DNA of 64,000 bases from Pseudoflavonifractor_A sp022772585. Its GTDB lineage: Bacteria > Bacillota > Clostridia > Oscillospirales > Oscillospiraceae. This document shows, one piece after another, positions 34,632 to 42,564 of this stretch (the first letter of the stretch is position 1; each line of letters begins with the position of its first letter). The stretch covers positions 5,694-69,693 of the forward strand of contig NZ_JBQHUB010000015.1 in the NCBI RefSeq assembly GCF_052065415.1, read 5' to 3'. Made by a program: the position numbers and the translations under genes. Below the pieces are notes generated by a model that did no database searches, was not told the origin of the DNA, and was given only the letters and a program-made list of their open reading frames with translations.

Positions 34632-34667
34632 AATCCTTGGAAACCAAGCGTTTCCAAGGATTTTTTT
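34632..34667 (+). terminator. Terminator of the tRNA operon
   Basis: Stem AATCCTTGGAAA with TTTCCAAGGATT, then T7. Confidence 0.85.
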
Positions 34668-34811
34668 ATTTTTCCGCAAACGAGTGACCTCCTGTTTTTT
34701 CGTTGGAATTTTGAAGAATCAGGAGAACACTCACATGGCAGGAATCAAGATGCCCGCAGCACGTTCCACGGAAGAGGCCTTTTGCATCCCGTGAGGAATT
34801 ACAAAGATGCA

Positions 34812-34848
34812 AACCCGGAAATCATTACGCCGCAATGATTTCCGGGTT
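34812..34848 (+). terminator. Hairpin in gene-free stretch after the tRNAs
   Basis: A 14-bp stem ACCCGGAAATCATT with AATGATTTCCGGGT. Between 34668 and 34915 there is only this hairpin and a possible 19-codon frame (34735-34794, MAGIKMPAARSTEEAFCIP) with AGGAGAA upstream; no function is claimed for it. Confidence 0.5.
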
Positions 34849-34914
34849 ATATTTGACTTGTTTTTCAAAAATGGACTGCTTTGATTTTCCGCAGGAGTAT
34901 AGGCTGGCAAGGTA

Positions 34915-35026
34915 TAGTAATGTCTGCTGAATAAACCGCTTTGCGGTTTATTCGTGCGGCAACAGCCGCACAATTCGATCAAAAGGGCCATTCTCAGCCC
35001 TTTTGATCGAATTCAGGCATTATAGT
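34915..35026 (-). repeat. Three-hairpin intergenic repeat, copy 4 (inverted)
   Basis: Reads TAATGTCTGCTG, then AATAAACCGCTTTGCGGTTTATT, GTGCGGCAACAGCCGCAC, GATCAAAAGGGC/GCCCTTTTGATC, ending GAATTCAGGCATTATAGTA. Opposite orientation to copies 1-3. It lies inside the tRNA-bounded segment, upstream of the BlaI-like gene. Confidence 0.85.
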
Positions 35027-35073
35027 AGGAGAACAGGGCATATTACGGGTTTCAAAAAAGATTGGGAAAACTG

Positions 35074-35126
35074 TTGACAGGGCAGTTTACATCATATAGA
35101 CTTTTATTGAAGACTACAAATTGTAG
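35074..35126 (+). promoter_or_regulatory. Promoter and BlaI-type operator
   Basis: TTGACA (35074-35079), 17 bp and TAGACT (35097-35102). A perfect inverted repeat CTACAA-A-TTGTAG at 35114-35126 lies at the expected transcript start and resembles the TACA/TGTA core of BlaI/MecI operators. Confidence 0.6.
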
Positions 35127-35141
35127 ACTGGAGGCTGTGTG

Positions 35142-35501
35142 ATGAGTGAACTGAGAATGGGAGCCATTGAATCCCGCTTTGCGGATATGATCTGGGAAAA
35201 CGAACCTGTCCATTCCCCGGAACTGGTAAAGCTGGCGGAACGGGAACTGAGTTGGAAGAAATCCACCACATACACCGTGCTGAAGCGGCTGTGTGAACGG
35301 GGCATTTTTCAAAACCAGGGCGGTATCGTGACCTCCCTGATCTCCCGGCAGGATTTTTACGCGGTGCAGAGCGAGAAGTTTGTAGAGGAGACCTTTTCCG
35401 GCTCCCTCCCGGCGTTTCTGGCTGCCTTTACCACCAGAAAGAAACTGTCCGAGGAGGAAATCACGGAACTGCAGGCGCTGATCGACCAGAGCAGGAGGTG
35501 A
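35142..35501 (+). CDS. BlaI/MecI/CopY family repressor
   Basis: A 119-residue winged-helix repressor (MSELRMGAIESRFADMIWEN; SWKKSTTYTVLKRLCERGIF) with a C-terminal dimerisation helix set (FTTRKKLSEEEITELQALID). BlaI-type repressors are cleaved when the partner membrane protease is activated. ATG 35142 follows TGGAGG. It is 5 bp ahead of the M56-protease gene and has a dyad operator at its own promoter. No beta-lactamase or copper gene is linked. Confidence 0.9.
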   Translation: MSELRMGAIESRFADMIWENEPVHSPELVKLAERELSWKKSTTYTVLKRLCERGIFQNQGGIVTSLISRQDFYAVQSEKFVEETFSGSLPAFLAAFTTRKKLSEEEITELQALIDQSRR

Positions 35502-35506
35502 CAGGA

Positions 35507-38200
35507 ATGGGGGACGTTCTTTCCTATGAGCTGTTTCCTGCCGTGATCAACATGAGCGTGACGGCCAGCGTGGTAATTCTGTTTGTATTGCTGGCGAGAT
35601 TGCCGCTGAAAAAGGCACCAAAGCTCTTTTCCTACGCGCTTTGGGCGGTGGTGCTGTTTCGGCTGCTCTGCCCGGTGTCCGTCACCACAGGCTTCTCCCT
35701 GCTGGGTTTGCTTGATGCGCCTGTAACCGAAACCACGACCCACACCACAGCGGTGGAATACATTCCGCAGAACGTGGTCCACACCCCTGATTCCGGAGTA
35801 AAACTTCCTGTGCCGGAGGTGGATCAGGCTGTCAATGAAGCGCTCCCGCAAGGGGAAGAGCAGACGGCGGCGGACCCGCTGGAAGTCCCTGCCGCGCTGG
35901 CTGCGCTGACGTGGCTGGCGGGAATTGGTGTTATGGCCGCTTACAGTGTGGTGTCCCTGCTCCGGCTCCGCCGCAGGCTGGCGGAGGCCGTACCGCTGCG
36001 AGGTAATATCTATCTGGCTGACTATATCGAGTCTCCTTTTGTTATGGGTATCCTTCGCCCGAAGATCTATCTGCCCTCCTCCCTGCCGGAGCAGGAGCAG
36101 GGCTATATCATCCTCCATGAGCAGCACCACATCCGCCGGGGAGACCATATCATCAAGGGCCTTGCTTTTATCGCCCTGTGCGTCCACTGGTTCAATCCGC
36201 TGGTCTGGGCGGCCTTTATTCTGTCCTCCAGGGACATGGAGATGAGCTGTGACGAGGCGGTGGTGAAGAAGCTGGGCGAGGGCATCCGGGCGGATTACTC
36301 CGCGTCCCTCCTGAGCTTTGCCACCGGCCGCCGCATCATCGCCGGGACGCCTCTGGCATTTGGGGAGGGAGATACCAGGAGCCGTGTCCGCAATCTCGCA
36401 AACTGGAAAAAGCCTGCCTTCCTGGTTATATTGACTTCAGCGATCCTTTGCGCTGTGGCAGCCGTGTGCCTGCTGACCAATCCCGAAGAAAACCCTGAAG
36501 GCCTTCCGACCCTTGAGCAGACATATTTGGCCATTTCAAGTAAGGGGGAAGACTTCGATGTTGGCCTGAAAGGGTGTCCCCGCGACCGTCTGATCGACTG
36601 CTGGGGTGAACCGGATGATATGCTGTCCGGCTTCTGGGGAGATATTTGGGAACTCACCGGTTTGGCTGAGGTGATCGTCTACTACGACCAGGACGGACTG
36701 GTTGAACAAATCAGAGTAAATGATATTGAGAATCCGGAGCTTGCTTCTGCACCAACAGAGCCTGTGTTGTGGACTTATTCTCCTATGATGAGCGCCACCT
36801 GGCACGCGGCGTTCCACTTCCGTTTCGACCTGAATTACTCCCATATTGAGGCGTCCTGCGACAACGGAATGCTGTGGAACCCGGACGCGGAGGGGCAGCC
36901 CAGGGAAAAAACGCTGCGTTTTGAAGCGGGCGAGCCGGTCTGCTGGAGTCCGGGGATCGACGGTGAAACGCTCACAGATACGGCGGAAGCGGCGACGATC
37001 CGCTTTACTGTATACGACGGTGGAGAGATTCTCTATACAGGCGTATTGGAGATCACCCGGACCGGAACAGAAAACGGCCAGAGCTTCTATGAGGCAAGGC
37101 TGGGCGGCACCTATCTTCTGGCACTGCGGCAGAACGCTGACAACATGGGCGCATCCCTTGTCCTCTCCGATCATGCCGCGATCATTGCTTTTTCTGACTT
37201 GAATCATAACCGCGTGAATGAGAATATCGTGGTGCGGGAAGTGGAACCGGGTATGCTCTATGAGCTGACGGTGGAAGAAAACGGCACGGAGATCTGGTCA
37301 ACACAGGCCAGTCCTGCCCATGCGGGCTGGAACACCATTATGCTCTGTAGCGACAGTGAAGGCGATTATCTGGTGCAGTATCTGCCCGCCATGTTTCAGG
37401 GCGCGGGCAGCTATACCTGCACGGTGTTCTCCCTGGAGGGCGGGCAGGAGACTGTGAAAGCGGAATGGTCTGTGGACTTTGCGCTTCCTGTGGAGGAGAC
37501 GCCTGAGATGGCGCGGTTTGCCAAAGAAGTCGGTATCCTTCTGAGAAATTGCAGCGTACTGCTGTCCACGGAGCAGGGGATCGTTGTGGACCGACCGGTC
37601 AGCGCGTCCAGTTTGCCCCAGATCTATCCGGTCCGGTTTGACCCGGAGGAAATTCAGGCCGCCCTTGATGGCACTGCTGATGCGGGGAAGCTCACCTCCA
37701 ACGCCGCGCAGTTCCCGGACACAGCTCTGGAGCTTGTCTTTGCCAGCGGTGCGGGCGGGTGGGAAACGGTGCTGACGCTCCGGCCCGACGGCAGCTTTAC
37801 AGGCCAATACAGCGACGCGGAAATGGGAGTCAGTTCGACGGATTTTCCCAACGGCACCCGTTATGTCAGTGAGTTTTCCGGCCGCTTTACAGACATTCAG
37901 CAGATCAGCGATTACGCCTGGTCCATGAAGCTGTCGGAGCTGACCACGGAAAGAGAAGCGGAACAGACCTGGATCGAAGGCGGCGTGCGCTATATTTCCG
38001 CGGAGCCATACGGCGTGACCGGCGGAAATACATTTATTCTGTACGCTCCGGGAACACCCGCAGATGAACTTCCGGCGGATTGCCGGGACTGGTGGCCGGA
38101 TGCCTATCAGTGGCGCAAAGGTGAAATCGAGCAGTTGGAGGGCTGGGGCCTTTGCAATGTGGAAACTGGCCAGGGCTTCTTTACCTCGTGGCTCTCCTGA
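35507..38200 (+). CDS. BlaR1/MecR1-like M56 membrane protease with a large non-penicillin-binding ectodomain
   Basis: An 897-residue integral membrane metalloprotease and partner of the BlaI repressor. TM helices lie at about 11-30, 42-60, 130-152 and 216-240, with HEQHH (H204, E205, H208) and the third zinc ligand in DMEMSCDEAVV (E245). After the fifth helix (303-324) comes a roughly 570-residue extracellular part. In BlaR1 this is a transpeptidase-like sensor with STxK; no such motif is apparent here, and the region appears to have several beta-rich modules (FRFDLNYSHIEASCDNGMLW; FTDIQQISDYAWSMKLSELT). The signal is therefore unknown. GC content is visibly lower than in the core genes. Confidence 0.85.
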   Translation: MGDVLSYELFPAVINMSVTASVVILFVLLARLPLKKAPKLFSYALWAVVLFRLLCPVSVTTGFSLLGLLDAPVTETTTHTTAVEYIPQNVVHTPDSGVKLPVPEVDQAVNEALPQGEEQTAADPLEVPAALAALTWLAGIGVMAAYSVVSLLRLRRRLAEAVPLRGNIYLADYIESPFVMGILRPKIYLPSSLPEQEQGYIILHEQHHIRRGDHIIKGLAFIALCVHWFNPLVWAAFILSSRDMEMSCDEAVVKKLGEGIRADYSASLLSFATGRRIIAGTPLAFGEGDTRSRVRNLANWKKPAFLVILTSAILCAVAAVCLLTNPEENPEGLPTLEQTYLAISSKGEDFDVGLKGCPRDRLIDCWGEPDDMLSGFWGDIWELTGLAEVIVYYDQDGLVEQIRVNDIENPELASAPTEPVLWTYSPMMSATWHAAFHFRFDLNYSHIEASCDNGMLWNPDAEGQPREKTLRFEAGEPVCWSPGIDGETLTDTAEAATIRFTVYDGGEILYTGVLEITRTGTENGQSFYEARLGGTYLLALRQNADNMGASLVLSDHAAIIAFSDLNHNRVNENIVVREVEPGMLYELTVEENGTEIWSTQASPAHAGWNTIMLCSDSEGDYLVQYLPAMFQGAGSYTCTVFSLEGGQETVKAEWSVDFALPVEETPEMARFAKEVGILLRNCSVLLSTEQGIVVDRPVSASSLPQIYPVRFDPEEIQAALDGTADAGKLTSNAAQFPDTALELVFASGAGGWETVLTLRPDGSFTGQYSDAEMGVSSTDFPNGTRYVSEFSGRFTDIQQISDYAWSMKLSELTTEREAEQTWIEGGVRYISAEPYGVTGGNTFILYAPGTPADELPADCRDWWPDAYQWRKGEIEQLEGWGLCNVETGQGFFTSWLS

Positions 38201-38423
38201 CGCGGCTATGTGGGAGCCCACTTCCCAGACAGCTTGGTTGAATGAACAGGCACCCCGTTTTCCTCCGGAGCGCCTGCATCCCTGCCGGGCGGCGGTATTC
38301 CTCGGTTTTCACCGCCTCGGGCCGGCGCCATCATGGTGTCGGAGACACGGCTCCATCACTTCCATTTCGGCTGGAGCACGGGGCGCAGCATTGGGGCAGG
38401 GAAAGGACAAATTTCAAAAACTA
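38201..38423. other. Gene-free stretch before the TetR promoter
   Basis: No convincing gene is seen here. A 61-codon frame at 38242-38427 has no ribosome binding site and no recognisable motif, and composition is more GC-rich than the flanking M56 gene, suggesting an inserted or leftover fragment. Confidence 0.4.
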
Positions 38424-38452
38424 TTGACTACCGAACGATAGGTAGCTATACT
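38424..38452 (+). promoter_or_regulatory. TetR gene promoter with overlapping operator
   Basis: TTGACT (38424-38429), 17 bp and TATACT (38447-38452). The spacer is filled by CTACCGAACGATAGGTAG (38428-38445), an inverted repeat (CTACC/GGTAG). A near copy is at 39696-39713. Confidence 0.6.
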
Positions 38453-38527
38453 ATAAACAGTTATAAAGGGTATGTCATGTTTAACGCAGGCGGCAGAATA
38501 CTCTGGTACATTGAAGGAGAAATGGTT

Positions 38528-39154
38528 ATGGATCGAGGAAACACAAAGCAGGAGATTCTGGAGGCGTCGCTGGAGCTGTTTTCGGTGCAGGGATTTGAGG
38601 CCACCTCTATTTCCCAGATCGCGGACGCCGTGGGCATTCGCAAGGCATCACTTTACAGCCATTTCGAGAGCAAGCAGGCAATTCTGGACGCACTCGTAAA
38701 GGATATTTTGGAACAGTATGCGACGCATTCTATTTTTGCAGGGGCGGATTGGGAGAACCCTGCCGATACCAGGAACGGGCAGGCGCTGACGCCCGATACA
38801 GCAGCGCAAATGATCCTGGGACAGATCCGTTATATCCTCCATGACCCCCATATCAGCAAGGCGCGGAAAATGCTGGTGATGGAACAGTTCCAAAATTCCG
38901 AGCTTGCGAAGCTGCAGACCAAGCAGAATTATACTGATGTGATGCAGTACTTCACCGGGCTGATGAAGCACCTGATCCGGCAGGGTGTTCTCACAGAAGA
39001 TGATCCGGAGATCATGGCGGCGCAGCTTTGTCTGCCTGTTTCCGTGTGGATCAACCTCTGCGACCGGGAGCCGGACCGGGAGACAGAGGTCATGGAGCTG
39101 GTAAGCCGGCATATTCAGCAGTTTTTTAAGATCTATCAGCCGGAGACAAGGTGA
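38528..39154 (+). CDS. TetR/AcrR family regulator
   Basis: A 208-residue protein with the TetR helix-turn-helix (ILEASLELFSVQGFEATSIS, QIADAVGIRKASLYSHFESK) and a helical ligand domain. ATG 38528 is preferred to 38522 because AAGGAG is 8 bases from it. The promoter spacer contains an inverted repeat that recurs before the small membrane gene at 39739, so it probably represses itself and that gene. Ligand unknown. Confidence 0.85.
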   Translation: MDRGNTKQEILEASLELFSVQGFEATSISQIADAVGIRKASLYSHFESKQAILDALVKDILEQYATHSIFAGADWENPADTRNGQALTPDTAAQMILGQIRYILHDPHISKARKMLVMEQFQNSELAKLQTKQNYTDVMQYFTGLMKHLIRQGVLTEDDPEIMAAQLCLPVSVWINLCDREPDRETEVMELVSRHIQQFFKIYQPETR

Positions 39155-39365
39155 TTCCACGAGCAAATATGATGCTTTTTGGATGTGGATCAAAGAAAAC
39201 GGCACGGACGACTTCAAGCTGATCTTTGCCGAAACCGAACAGATTGCCGGGCTTCCCATCGGCCGTTTCTTTCTGACATACAGAAAAGGATGAATGGACT
39301 ATGAGAATCAGGCCGGCAAGATCTCGATGAAAGAACAGACGGTTGTTTTTCAGAGGGGCGATTGA
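39152..39365 (+). pseudogene. Remnant of a small conserved protein gene with in-frame stop
   Basis: The frame reads STSKYDAFWMWIKENGTDDF and continues LTYRKG, stop, MDYENQAGKISMKEQTVVF. This resembles roughly 75-residue clostridial proteins with a KYDxxWxxIKENG...FKLTFEEIExIAG...GKISMKEQTV pattern (from memory). There is no start codon or RBS, because its 5' end overlaps the TetR stop, and a TGA interrupts it, so it is a decayed fragment. Confidence 0.5.
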
Positions 39366-39406
39366 GAATTTTGACATATAAATCATGAGTTACGGGAGGC
39401 ATAAAA

Positions 39407-39628
39407 ATGCAGTACAGAAAACTATCCGTGGATGAGGCGGAACAGTTATTGAATGTCTGGGCTGAGGAAAAGAAGGTCACCCGTTTAGAGTTAACTGTAA
39501 TTTGTGAAAATGAAGCTGCGAAACACTTGTATACAAATAGTGGATTTCAAATAGAGGGTATAAAACGAAAATCGGTTTGTGTCGGTGGAGCGTATTTGGA
39601 TGAATACTATATGGCAAGGGTAAGATGA
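39407..39628 (+). pseudogene. GNAT acetyltransferase gene with internal deletion
   Basis: The 73-codon frame starts like an intact GNAT enzyme (MQYRKLSVDEAEQLLN) with a good GGGAGG RBS, then passes directly into the family's C-terminus (TRLELTVICENEAAKHLYTN, SGFQIEGIKRK). The central strands and the acetyl-CoA pyrophosphate loop (about 80 residues) are missing, so it should not be catalytic. It is most simply an in-frame deletion derivative; a retained small protein is less likely. Confidence 0.6.
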
Positions 39629-39695
39629 GCTCCTGTTTGCAGAACCATGCGGCTGTGCCCGCTGGGGCATAGCCGCTTCATTTTAAAGCCTATAC

Positions 39696-39713
39696 CTACC
39701 GAACGACAGTTAG
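39696..39713 (+). promoter_or_regulatory. Second TetR-type operator
   Basis: CTACCGAACGACAGTTAG shares the CTACCGAACGA core with the TetR promoter operator at 38428 and lies 26 bp before the small membrane gene. Confidence 0.5.
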
Positions 39714-39738
39714 TGCCTGTTGAAAAGGAAAGACACGT

Positions 39739-39960
39739 ATGATCGCACTGTTTGTAATAGGTATCATTGTGGTTACAGCGAAGCTTGTTCATTTTGCATG
39801 CAGGGCCGCATGGGGAATCACGAAAGGGATCCTTTTCGTGATTGGAATCCCCGCACTGCTGATTGTGTCGTTTGTCGCCGGGTTGGTATCTCTTGCGATC
39901 CCTCTTTTGCCTCTTGTGTTGCTGGCAGCATTTTTCTTGCCTGTTTTGAAAGGAATTTAA
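39739..39960 (+). CDS. Small hydrophobic membrane protein, likely TetR-regulated
   Basis: A 73-residue protein with two or three hydrophobic stretches (MIALFVIGIIVVTAKLVHFA; GILFVIGIPALLIVSFVAGL; LPLVLLAAFFLPVLKGI). It belongs to no family I know. GGAAAG precedes the ATG. The operator-like sequence 26 bp upstream suggests control by the nearby TetR protein. A second tiny gene follows after 4 bp. Confidence 0.6.
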   Translation: MIALFVIGIIVVTAKLVHFACRAAWGITKGILFVIGIPALLIVSFVAGLVSLAIPLLPLVLLAAFFLPVLKGI

Positions 39961-39964
39961 GGAT

Positions 39965-40117
39965 ATGAACACAGAAGAAAAAACTGCGTGGATCGATGAG
40001 GAAAACAAAATCGTGTCGTTCCATGCAATCGATAACGGCAAAATGGTAATGAAAACGGAAAGCCTGTTTTGGGACTTTATATCCGGACTGATGAGATCAG
40101 GATACCGGGTCATGTGA
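39965..40117 (+). CDS. Small protein, 50 residues
   Basis: Reads MNTEEKTAWIDEENKIVSFH, then AIDNGKMVMKTESLFWDFIS and GLMRSGYRVM. The ATWI(D/N)EE..IVSFH..(F)..GYR(F/V) pattern recalls a family of tiny clostridial proteins of unknown function. AAGGAT precedes the ATG and it starts 4 bp after the small membrane gene, so the two are probably cotranscribed. The protein should be cytoplasmic. Confidence 0.6.
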   Translation: MNTEEKTAWIDEENKIVSFHAIDNGKMVMKTESLFWDFISGLMRSGYRVM

Positions 40118-40134
40118 AAGGAGATCGTTTTGGT

Positions 40135-40701
40135 ATGAAAAGAACAACTGCGCTGTTTCTGGCGGCGATCCTGTGCCTGTGGTTGGCGGCGTGCAGCAAA
40201 GCGCCCGAACCCGAACAGAGCCCGCAGGAAACCTATACGGAAGCGGCCGATACAGAAGGCTCTGAGGAGATGCAGGGGCAAAGCGGCAGTTCCATCCATA
40301 ACGGGGACGCGGCAGAACCGTCGAAAGAACCTGTGCAGCGAAATGCCGGGTTGGTCGGACCGTGGCATCTGGACAATGAAAAGAATGATCTTGCCGCATT
40401 TGCGGATTCACTGGACTTGTTCCCCGGCTATGGGGAGTGGGGCGCCAGTATGGAGATCCGGAGCGACGGACAAATGAGCTGGTACATCGGAGCGGAGGGC
40501 TGGCACGGGACCTATACCGTGGAGGATGGGGTGATCCATGCGCAGCTGACCTCTGATTTGGAGCGATCCCAACAGCTCTGGGACTTCCTCGTTGTCATAG
40601 AGAATGAAACGGCAGAGCTGGAAATGGATTATGGGGACATGACGATCTGTTGGGCTTATGGAGAGCAGGAGAGCCCCGCAAACGGGGCTGACAACGGGTA
40701 A
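40135..40701 (+). CDS. Putative lipoprotein
   Basis: A 188-residue protein with a lipoprotein signal (MKRTTALFLAAILCLWLAAC; lipobox LAAC, cysteine at residue 20), an acidic Ser/Glu-rich linker (about 22-70), and a C-terminal domain of about 110 residues (VGPWHLDNEKNDLAAFADSL; YGEWGASMEIRSDGQMSWYI) resembling the beta-rich extracellular lipocalin-like modules of gut Firmicutes. Function unknown. AAAGGAG precedes ATG 40135. It lies 17 bp after the 50-residue gene, in the same operon. Confidence 0.75.
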   Translation: MKRTTALFLAAILCLWLAACSKAPEPEQSPQETYTEAADTEGSEEMQGQSGSSIHNGDAAEPSKEPVQRNAGLVGPWHLDNEKNDLAAFADSLDLFPGYGEWGASMEIRSDGQMSWYIGAEGWHGTYTVEDGVIHAQLTSDLERSQQLWDFLVVIENETAELEMDYGDMTICWAYGEQESPANGADNG

Positions 40702-40869
40702 CAGACGGATTGAAAAGAAGCAAACGCAATATCTGTAAAACGGACACATACGCATACAAAAAGCGCCTATATGCAGCCGGACTTCTCCTGTAGAATATAG
40801 GATGTAAGCCGCCGGAAGCCTGGAACAAATACAAATGTGAATACCCGGTCATACAGGGAGGAAAAAGAT

Positions 40870-41046
40870 ATGGAAAAGAAACCGGTCCACGAGATCATCT
40901 CCACCATTTTCAGGGCGCTGGCGCTGGCCATGGGTGTTGCCGTTGTGGTGCTGTCCCGCCTGGGTGAGCTGGAAACACGATCTGCCATTACCATGCTCGG
41001 CATCGGCCTTGCCTGCGCAGGTCTTGCCATGCTGGAGAAACGGTAA
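40870..41046 (+). CDS. Small membrane protein, 58 residues
   Basis: Reads MEKKPVHEIISTIFRALALA with two hydrophobic helices (about 12-30 and 38-54) ending MLEKR. GGGAGG precedes ATG 40870. Its stop overlaps the next start (TAATG), so it is translationally coupled to the Cys-rich protein. Confidence 0.6.
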   Translation: MEKKPVHEIISTIFRALALAMGVAVVVLSRLGELETRSAITMLGIGLACAGLAMLEKR

Positions 41047-41225
41047 TGGAAAATGTGCAGCAGGATACCTGCCCATGCAGGCGCGTAAACTGCCCCCGAC
41101 ACGGTGACTGCGCGGCTTGCCGGGAACACCATCACGCATCCGGCCGTAAACCGCTGACCCGCTGCGAAAAGCTGGAGCGGAAAGTGCAGCGCAGGACTGA
41201 AAGACGAGCGGGGAAACCGAAGTGA
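41046..41225 (+). CDS. Small Cys/His-rich basic protein, 59 residues
   Basis: Contains six cysteines in the pattern CPC-x4-CPRHGDCAAC and then REHHH, a further Cys (TRCEKLERK), and a highly basic tail. It looks like a zinc-binding knuckle protein; similar small proteins with CPRHGxCxxCRxHH occur in Firmicutes (from memory) without known function. The start overlaps the previous stop (TAATG). It is cytoplasmic and possibly binds nucleic acid or metal; this is inference. Confidence 0.65.
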   Translation: MENVQQDTCPCRRVNCPRHGDCAACREHHHASGRKPLTRCEKLERKVQRRTERRAGKPK

Positions 41226-41244
41226 TTCAGAGAGGATTGCAACG

Positions 41245-41943
41245 ATGAAAATTGCCATCATTCACGGACAGAGCCATGAGGGAAGTACCTGCATGGCGGC
41301 AAGGGAACTTGCGAACAAGGTCGGCGGGGAAATCCGCGAATTTTTTCTGCCGCGGGATTTCAACAAGCCCTGCCTTGGCTGCTATACCTGCTTTAAAACA
41401 GACTTATCCAGCTGTCCGCATTACAAAGAACTGGAGCCACTGGTGGCGGCGATCCTGGATGCGGATCTGCTGATTCTGGCAAGTCCGGTGTATGTGTATC
41501 ATGCCACAGGAGCGATGATGAGCTTTCTGGACCACTTCGGGACCTGGTGGATGGTCCACAGGCCTTTGCCGGAAATGAGCAGAAAGCAGGCGGTGGCCAT
41601 AGCCACTGCCGCCGGCGGTGGGATGAAAAGCACCGTGCAGGATATGGCAGACAGCCTGGAAATGTGGGGCATCCGCAAGGTATATAAGCTGGGCCTTGGG
41701 GTGCAGGCGGCCAAAGCGGATAAGATCCCGGACGGGATCCTGCGGAAGATCCACGGAAAGACGGACCGGCTGGCCTGCCGGATCCGGAAAAATGCGGGCG
41801 GGCGCGGCTGCAACAGCCGGGCGAAAAAGTGGTTTTACGTGATGCGCTTTGCCCACAGGCATTTCCCACCCATGGAGCCGGATCATAGCTATTGGGAAAA
41901 GCGGAACTGGCATGGGAAAAGCCGGCCCTGGCGCCAGGACTGA
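41245..41943 (+). CDS. Flavodoxin-fold NAD(P)H-dependent oxidoreductase
   Basis: A 232-residue FMN reductase-like protein with the flavodoxin phosphate loop (IIHGQSHEGSTCMAARELAN), a CLGCYTCFKTDLSSC cysteine motif of the iron-sulphur flavoprotein type, and the flavin contact ILASPVYVYHATGAMMSFLD. Substrate unknown; these enzymes reduce quinones, metals or aromatic compounds. AGAGAGGA precedes the ATG. It is 19 bp after the Cys-rich gene and may end the small-gene operon. Confidence 0.8.
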   Translation: MKIAIIHGQSHEGSTCMAARELANKVGGEIREFFLPRDFNKPCLGCYTCFKTDLSSCPHYKELEPLVAAILDADLLILASPVYVYHATGAMMSFLDHFGTWWMVHRPLPEMSRKQAVAIATAAGGGMKSTVQDMADSLEMWGIRKVYKLGLGVQAAKADKIPDGILRKIHGKTDRLACRIRKNAGGRGCNSRAKKWFYVMRFAHRHFPPMEPDHSYWEKRNWHGKSRPWRQD

Positions 41944-42000
41944 CGATCCGGAGCCAACGCGCTGCTTCGGATGCCGGCCACATGATAGGAGAAAATGAGA

Positions 42001-42363
42001 ATGAAAGCACTGAAAAAAATACCGGCTGTGCTGCTGGTGATCGCAGTGATCCTGACGGCAATTTTTCTCGCCGGACGCTATGGGTGGAAGCTGGGCGGCT
42101 TCCGCGCCTGCCAGGGTGCGGGGATCACCTCTGTGGAAGTCAGCGGGAAGGCGGTACATATCACAGGATTCTATCCCGGCTCGTTCCCGGAGGGGTTTTG
42201 CGGCTACTATGCCAGGGAGCAGGGCGGCAAGCTCTATGTGGGCTTCCGGTTCAGCAGCCTGTTCGGCTTCTTTGAGACAGGGGACTTTACTGTTGGTGTT
42301 TCTGTTCCTCACTTTGCTCTTATCGCTGTTTCTGCTGCTCATCGTTTTCGGCAATCACCATGA
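42001..42363 (+). pseudogene. Truncated secreted/membrane protein fused out of frame to another gene
   Basis: Begins like a signal-anchored small protein (MKALKKIPAVLLVIAVILTA; VEVSGKAVHITGFYPGSFPE; GYYAREQGGKLYVGFRFSSL), but after FFETGDF at about 42285 the frame enters DNA that encodes a different protein in another frame and ends 24 codons later. The native C-terminus appears lost. AGGAG lies 9 bases before ATG 42001, so the chimera could still be translated. Confidence 0.55.
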
Positions 42364-42564
42364 CAGGAGAAAACGGTATCTGAATGTGTCTGTGTTCCTG
42401 GCCCTGTTTGCACTTCTGATCGTTCTGGCTGACGATTTTGAACAGACCAGCCAGGGGCTTGCGTCCGGAATATGGTTTCCTGTTCCGATGCTGCTGCTCT
42501 GGTGCATTGCCGGCGGAACAGCCCTTCTGCTCTTGTGGGAGATGGCCGGGCTGCACCGGACAAA
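42286..42564 (+). pseudogene. Fragment of a polytopic membrane protein gene
   Basis: One frame encodes TLLLVFLFLTLLLSLFLLLI, a short basic loop (NHHDRRKRYLN) and two more hydrophobic helices ending WEMAGLHRTKG. It has no start codon with an RBS and is joined in frame to a dockerin region at its 3' end. I cannot name the parent protein. Confidence 0.5.

Noticed and set aside
34735..34794. 19-codon peptide MAGIKMPAARSTEEAFCIP as a gene
   Set aside because: It has a plausible ribosome binding site but no recognisable family or context; too little evidence to call.
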